The translations under genes were made by a program, and so were the position numbers. The notes under the pieces were generated by a model. That model saw nothing but the letters and a program-made list of their open reading frames with translations. It was not told the origin of the DNA and searched no databases. A DNA stretch of 64,000 nt, taken from assembly GCA_946965045.2 (NCBI GenBank), contig OX337233.1, positions 1,116,001 through 1,180,000 of the forward strand, given 5' to 3'. Numbering within the stretch: position 1 is the first letter of the stretch; each line of letters opens with the position of its first letter. The DNA comes from Epithemia pelagica. Its lineage: Eukaryota; Bacillariophyta; Bacillariophyceae; Surirellales; Surirellaceae. This document shows positions 60,930 to 64,000 of the stretch, one piece after another.

Positions 60930-63900
60930 CATAGAGTCAGCACGGTAGCAAGTGAAATAACTGTTATGACGGCAACGTGCGAATTGGATAGTCACGCGGA
61001 CACTTGCTGCCTTGGAGATGTCTGTCAGGTCCTATATACGACAGGCAAAGCAGAAGTCAGTGGTTTTACGAATTCACTTGGAAGCATCAAAGAAACTCCA
61101 ATCATCACTGGAGTAGTCGCCTATGATGACCCCAAATCAAACGAAACATACCTCTTATATTTTCATCAGGCCCTCCATTTACCGATGATGAATAAATGTT
61201 TGTTAAACCCCAACCAGATGAGAGAAGCAGGAGTCAAAGTGAATGACGTCCCTCTAAAATATATCAAGAGTGAGGACAGGAACAGTCACTCGCATTCGAT
61301 CATAGCTCCTTTCTCAGATGAAAGTGACCATCTTGTCATCCCATTCGACCATTGGGATGAAATCAAGAATATAGATCCGAGTAACAGGATCCATATGACT
61401 AACGACACACCGGAGTGGGATCCCAATGACTTGGCAGACGCCGACGAAAGGAAACTCCGTGTCGATTTAGAAACAGATGCAGTTCAAAAGAAAGAATCAA
61501 GAGACTTGCATCAAAGGATGACCCGAATGGTTCGGGTAAACACAAGGACGATTGCTGATTTGAGGCATCGTCGAAAGGGGACTGTGGACCCTGTAACTCT
61601 ATCAAGAAGATGGGGAATAGGTATCCCATTGGCTGAGAAGACTTGTTCGGCCACAACGCAAGTGGGAGTACGAGACTTTACTGACTCTATTGGAAGCAAG
61701 AGATTACGCCATACAGCGTATCAGTTAAAGCACAGACGGTTAAGAGCGGACGTCTACACAGATACCCTCTTCTCAGACGTCAAGTCACTTGGTCAGAATA
61801 CATGCGGACAAGTGTACGCGACAGATTTTGGATGGGTAGAGTTCTATCCCATGCAACGAAAGAAGGATGCACATAAGACACTTGAAAGAGTATTCAGTGA
61901 CTATGGCATCTTTAATAGTGTCATACCTGACAATGCACCTGAGTCAACAAGCGGTAACTTCAGGAAGACGGCGCACAAGTTCAGCTGCCGGATCAAACCA
62001 ATCGAGGCATACACTCCTAACCAGAATCTGGCTGAAGCCAATATTCGGGAACTAAAAAGGATGTATCGCCGTGAAATGAGAAGGACTAATTGTCCCTCAG
62101 TCCTCTGGGATCACTGCCTTGAACTAATGGCAGCACGGAGATCTCACACAGTCTTGTCGACTAGTCCATTCAATACCGGTCCACCCCTAACTACATTGAC
62201 AGGGGACACACCTGATATTTCTCACCTAGTGGAACATCGGTGGTACGACCCGGTTTGGTACTCCAATCCTGGGTTTGAAGGTCGAAAGTTGGGACGATGG
62301 CTCGGACCTAGCCAAAGCGTCGGTCAAGCCATGAGCTCAAAAGTCCTAACTGACAAAGGGAAAATTATATACAGGACGTCGGTTTGGCCCCTGTCTTCGG
62401 AGAAATCACACGATGAAACCTTCACAGCACAGCGTGAACAATTTGACGCTAATTTAAAAGCCGTATTGGGTGCAAGATTTGAAGGAATGCCGATAGAACA
62501 AGGAGAACCCGATGAAGATGGCACGGATACTCCGTTTTACGACGCATATGAGGATGATGAACAGGAAGATGTTCGGAAGCCTGACCTAGACCAATACAAG
62601 ACAGATTCCTATGACAAGCTCATTGCAGCGAAAGTCATGCTACCTTTGGGAGGATCATTGCGTCAGGGGCAAGTCAAGCGAAGGAAAAGAAATGCAGACG
62701 GCAACCTCATTGGTCGACCTTCAACGAACCCTATCCTAGACACGACCATGTACGAGGTCGAATTTCAAGATGGTCACGTGGAGTCTTACGCGGCAAACCT
62801 TATCGCGGAAAACATCTACGAACAACTTGACGAAGAGGGCAATAAGTATCGGCTCCTGAGCAGTATCGTTGATCACAAGAAAGATGCATCGGCTATCTCT
62901 ATCTCAGATGGTACCTTCCATTGGAACGGGAGAGAGCATAAGAAAAGAACTACCAGAGGTTGGTCATTGTGTGTCGAATGGAAAGACGGGTCAACATCTT
63001 GGGAGAAGTTGCAAGATCTCAAGGAATCCAATCCCTTGGAAGTCGCGGAATATGCTGTAGCCAATCTTATAGACAAGGAGCCAGCATTTGCATGGTGGGT
63101 CGCTTTTGCTCTGAAGCGACGGGATCGGCTGATCAAGGCGGCCAAGTCGACTCGATATTTCCGCAAATCACAAAAATACGGTATCGAACTGCCCAAAACG
63201 GTAGAAAGGGCGTTGGAGATTGACCGAGAGACCGGTACTGATTTCTGGGCTAAGGCATTGCAACTAGAAATGTCAAAGATATTCCCAGCAGTAAAGATAC
63301 TGGATGAGGGAATGCCGCAGCCCGTTGGTCACAAAGTAATTCCCTGCCATATCGTCTTTGACGTAAAGATGGACTTTACGCGAAAGGCGAGATATGTTGC
63401 AGGTGGCCACAAGACAGGAGAGCCTGAAACACCGACCTATGCGAGCGTTGTTTCCAGGGAAAGTGTGAGAATTGGGTTCATGTTGGCGGCATTGAATGGA
63501 GTGGACGTGACGGCCGCAGATATAGCCGGGGCTTACCTCAATGCCCCATGTCACGAAAGGATTTGTACACTCTGCGGTCTCGAATTCGGAAAGGAATACG
63601 AAGGACGTTACGCAGTAATAACAAAGGCACTCTATGGCCTCAAAACCAGTGCATTCGCCTGGAGAGAGCACCTGTCCACAACTCTACAAGAATCGTTGGG
63701 ATTCAAGCCCTGCAAGGCTGACCCTGACGTGTATTTGCGACCAGCAAAGAAACAAGATGGTTCTTTATATTATGAACTCGTGTTCATTTATATTGACGAC
63801 GTACTCGTAATCTCGCACAGGGGACGTGAAATCCTCAACATGCTTGACCAGCATTATCTATTGAAACCGGACTCAATAGGTCCACCCAAGATTTACCTTG

Positions 63901-64000
63901 GAAACGAAATTCAGACTTTTGACATCGACAACGACGTATCTAAACGGTGTTGGGCATTGAGCTCAAAGAAATATGCCAGTGAAGCCATCCGTAATGTAAA
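60930..64000 (+). CDS. pol: Copia element 2 Pol, 3' end outside window
   Basis: In the same frame as gag directly after TGA and open to the window edge (about 1,023 codons); the first ATG is at 60966. The protease site reads CELDSHADTCCLG. The integrase has YATDFGWVEF, DNAPESTS and NLAEANIRELKR. The chromodomain-like segment is WSLCVEWKDGSTSWEKLQDL. RT shows VAGGHKTGEPETPTYASVVS, TKALYGLKTSAFAWR and YIDD at about 63787, where element 1 has YTDD. RNase H lies outside the window. No stop or frameshift was seen, so the copy may be functional. The reading frame relation to gag implies a Gag-Pol fusion by stop readthrough, or reinitiation at 60966. Confidence 0.92.

Larger units (their letters stand above)
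58894..64000 (+). mobile_element. Second Copia element, plus strand, 3' part outside window
   Basis: A short LTR-like segment, the conserved primer site, gag, an in-frame TGA and pol follow in the same order as in element 1. The proteins are clearly homologous but diverged throughout, so this is another family member rather than a recent copy. Truncated by the window edge after the RT active site; the 3' LTR and target duplication cannot be checked. Confidence 0.9.

Noticed and set aside
1-64000. Reassignment of TAA to a sense codon
   Set aside because: TAA is the natural last codon of several intact genes (both NmrA copies, metalloprotease, ATPase-like gene, Copia pol), so internal TAA codons are better read as mutations.

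Overview
The window looks like nuclear DNA of a eukaryotic microalga, most likely a pennate diatom. The evidence is short GT-AG introns (81, 135 and 99 nt, plus a probable one of about 79 nt), mostly intron-poor genes on both strands, a helicase-associated (HA) repeat protein of the kind expanded in diatoms, and Copia elements of the diatom CoDi style. No bacterial operon, Shine-Dalgarno pattern, rRNA, confident tRNA or CRISPR array was seen. Species is not assigned.

Layout. 1-10,020 (minus strand): the 5' part of a membrane-anchored sulfotransferase-like gene running off the left edge, then one very large two-exon gene (about 2,739 aa) that resembles the Rod/KNTC1 and NBAS-Sec39 scaffold class. 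10,021-19,600: a gene-poor stretch with a small direct-repeat structure, then a 1,112-aa DDE-type transposase-like protein, then a SET-domain plus 2OG-oxygenase-like reading frame broken by one in-frame TAA and one frameshift. 20,047-31,355: host-type genes. These are a basic spliced protein, an unknown protein, two near-identical NmrA-like genes forming an inverted duplication around a membrane-anchored metalloprotease, a flavin-reductase-like gene, and a divergently placed gene for an isolated P-type ATPase actuator-like domain.

32,440-48,214: a transposon cluster. It holds a 690-bp PIF/Harbinger-type MITE with a TTA target duplication; a full-length, apparently young Copia element with identical 112-bp LTRs and GCCTG target duplication; a decayed PIF/Harbinger element (Myb/SANT-like gene plus transposase split by a (GT)n/(G)n tract); and, inserted just upstream of that transposase, a Ty3/Gypsy element with 180/185-bp LTRs and CGTTC target duplication.

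48,215-58,348: host-type genes again. These are an HA-repeat protein, a 1,005-aa-frame unknown protein, a secreted DUF6445-like 2OG-fold gene interrupted by one TAA, and a two-exon globin. 58,894-64,000: a second, diverged Copia element on the plus strand whose pol runs off the right edge.

The most interesting points are the SET/2OG frame next to a transposase, the in-frame TGA that separates gag from pol in both Copia elements, the stand-alone ATPase actuator domain, and the precisely bounded nested transposons. Family names are from motif recognition by eye; no database search was run.
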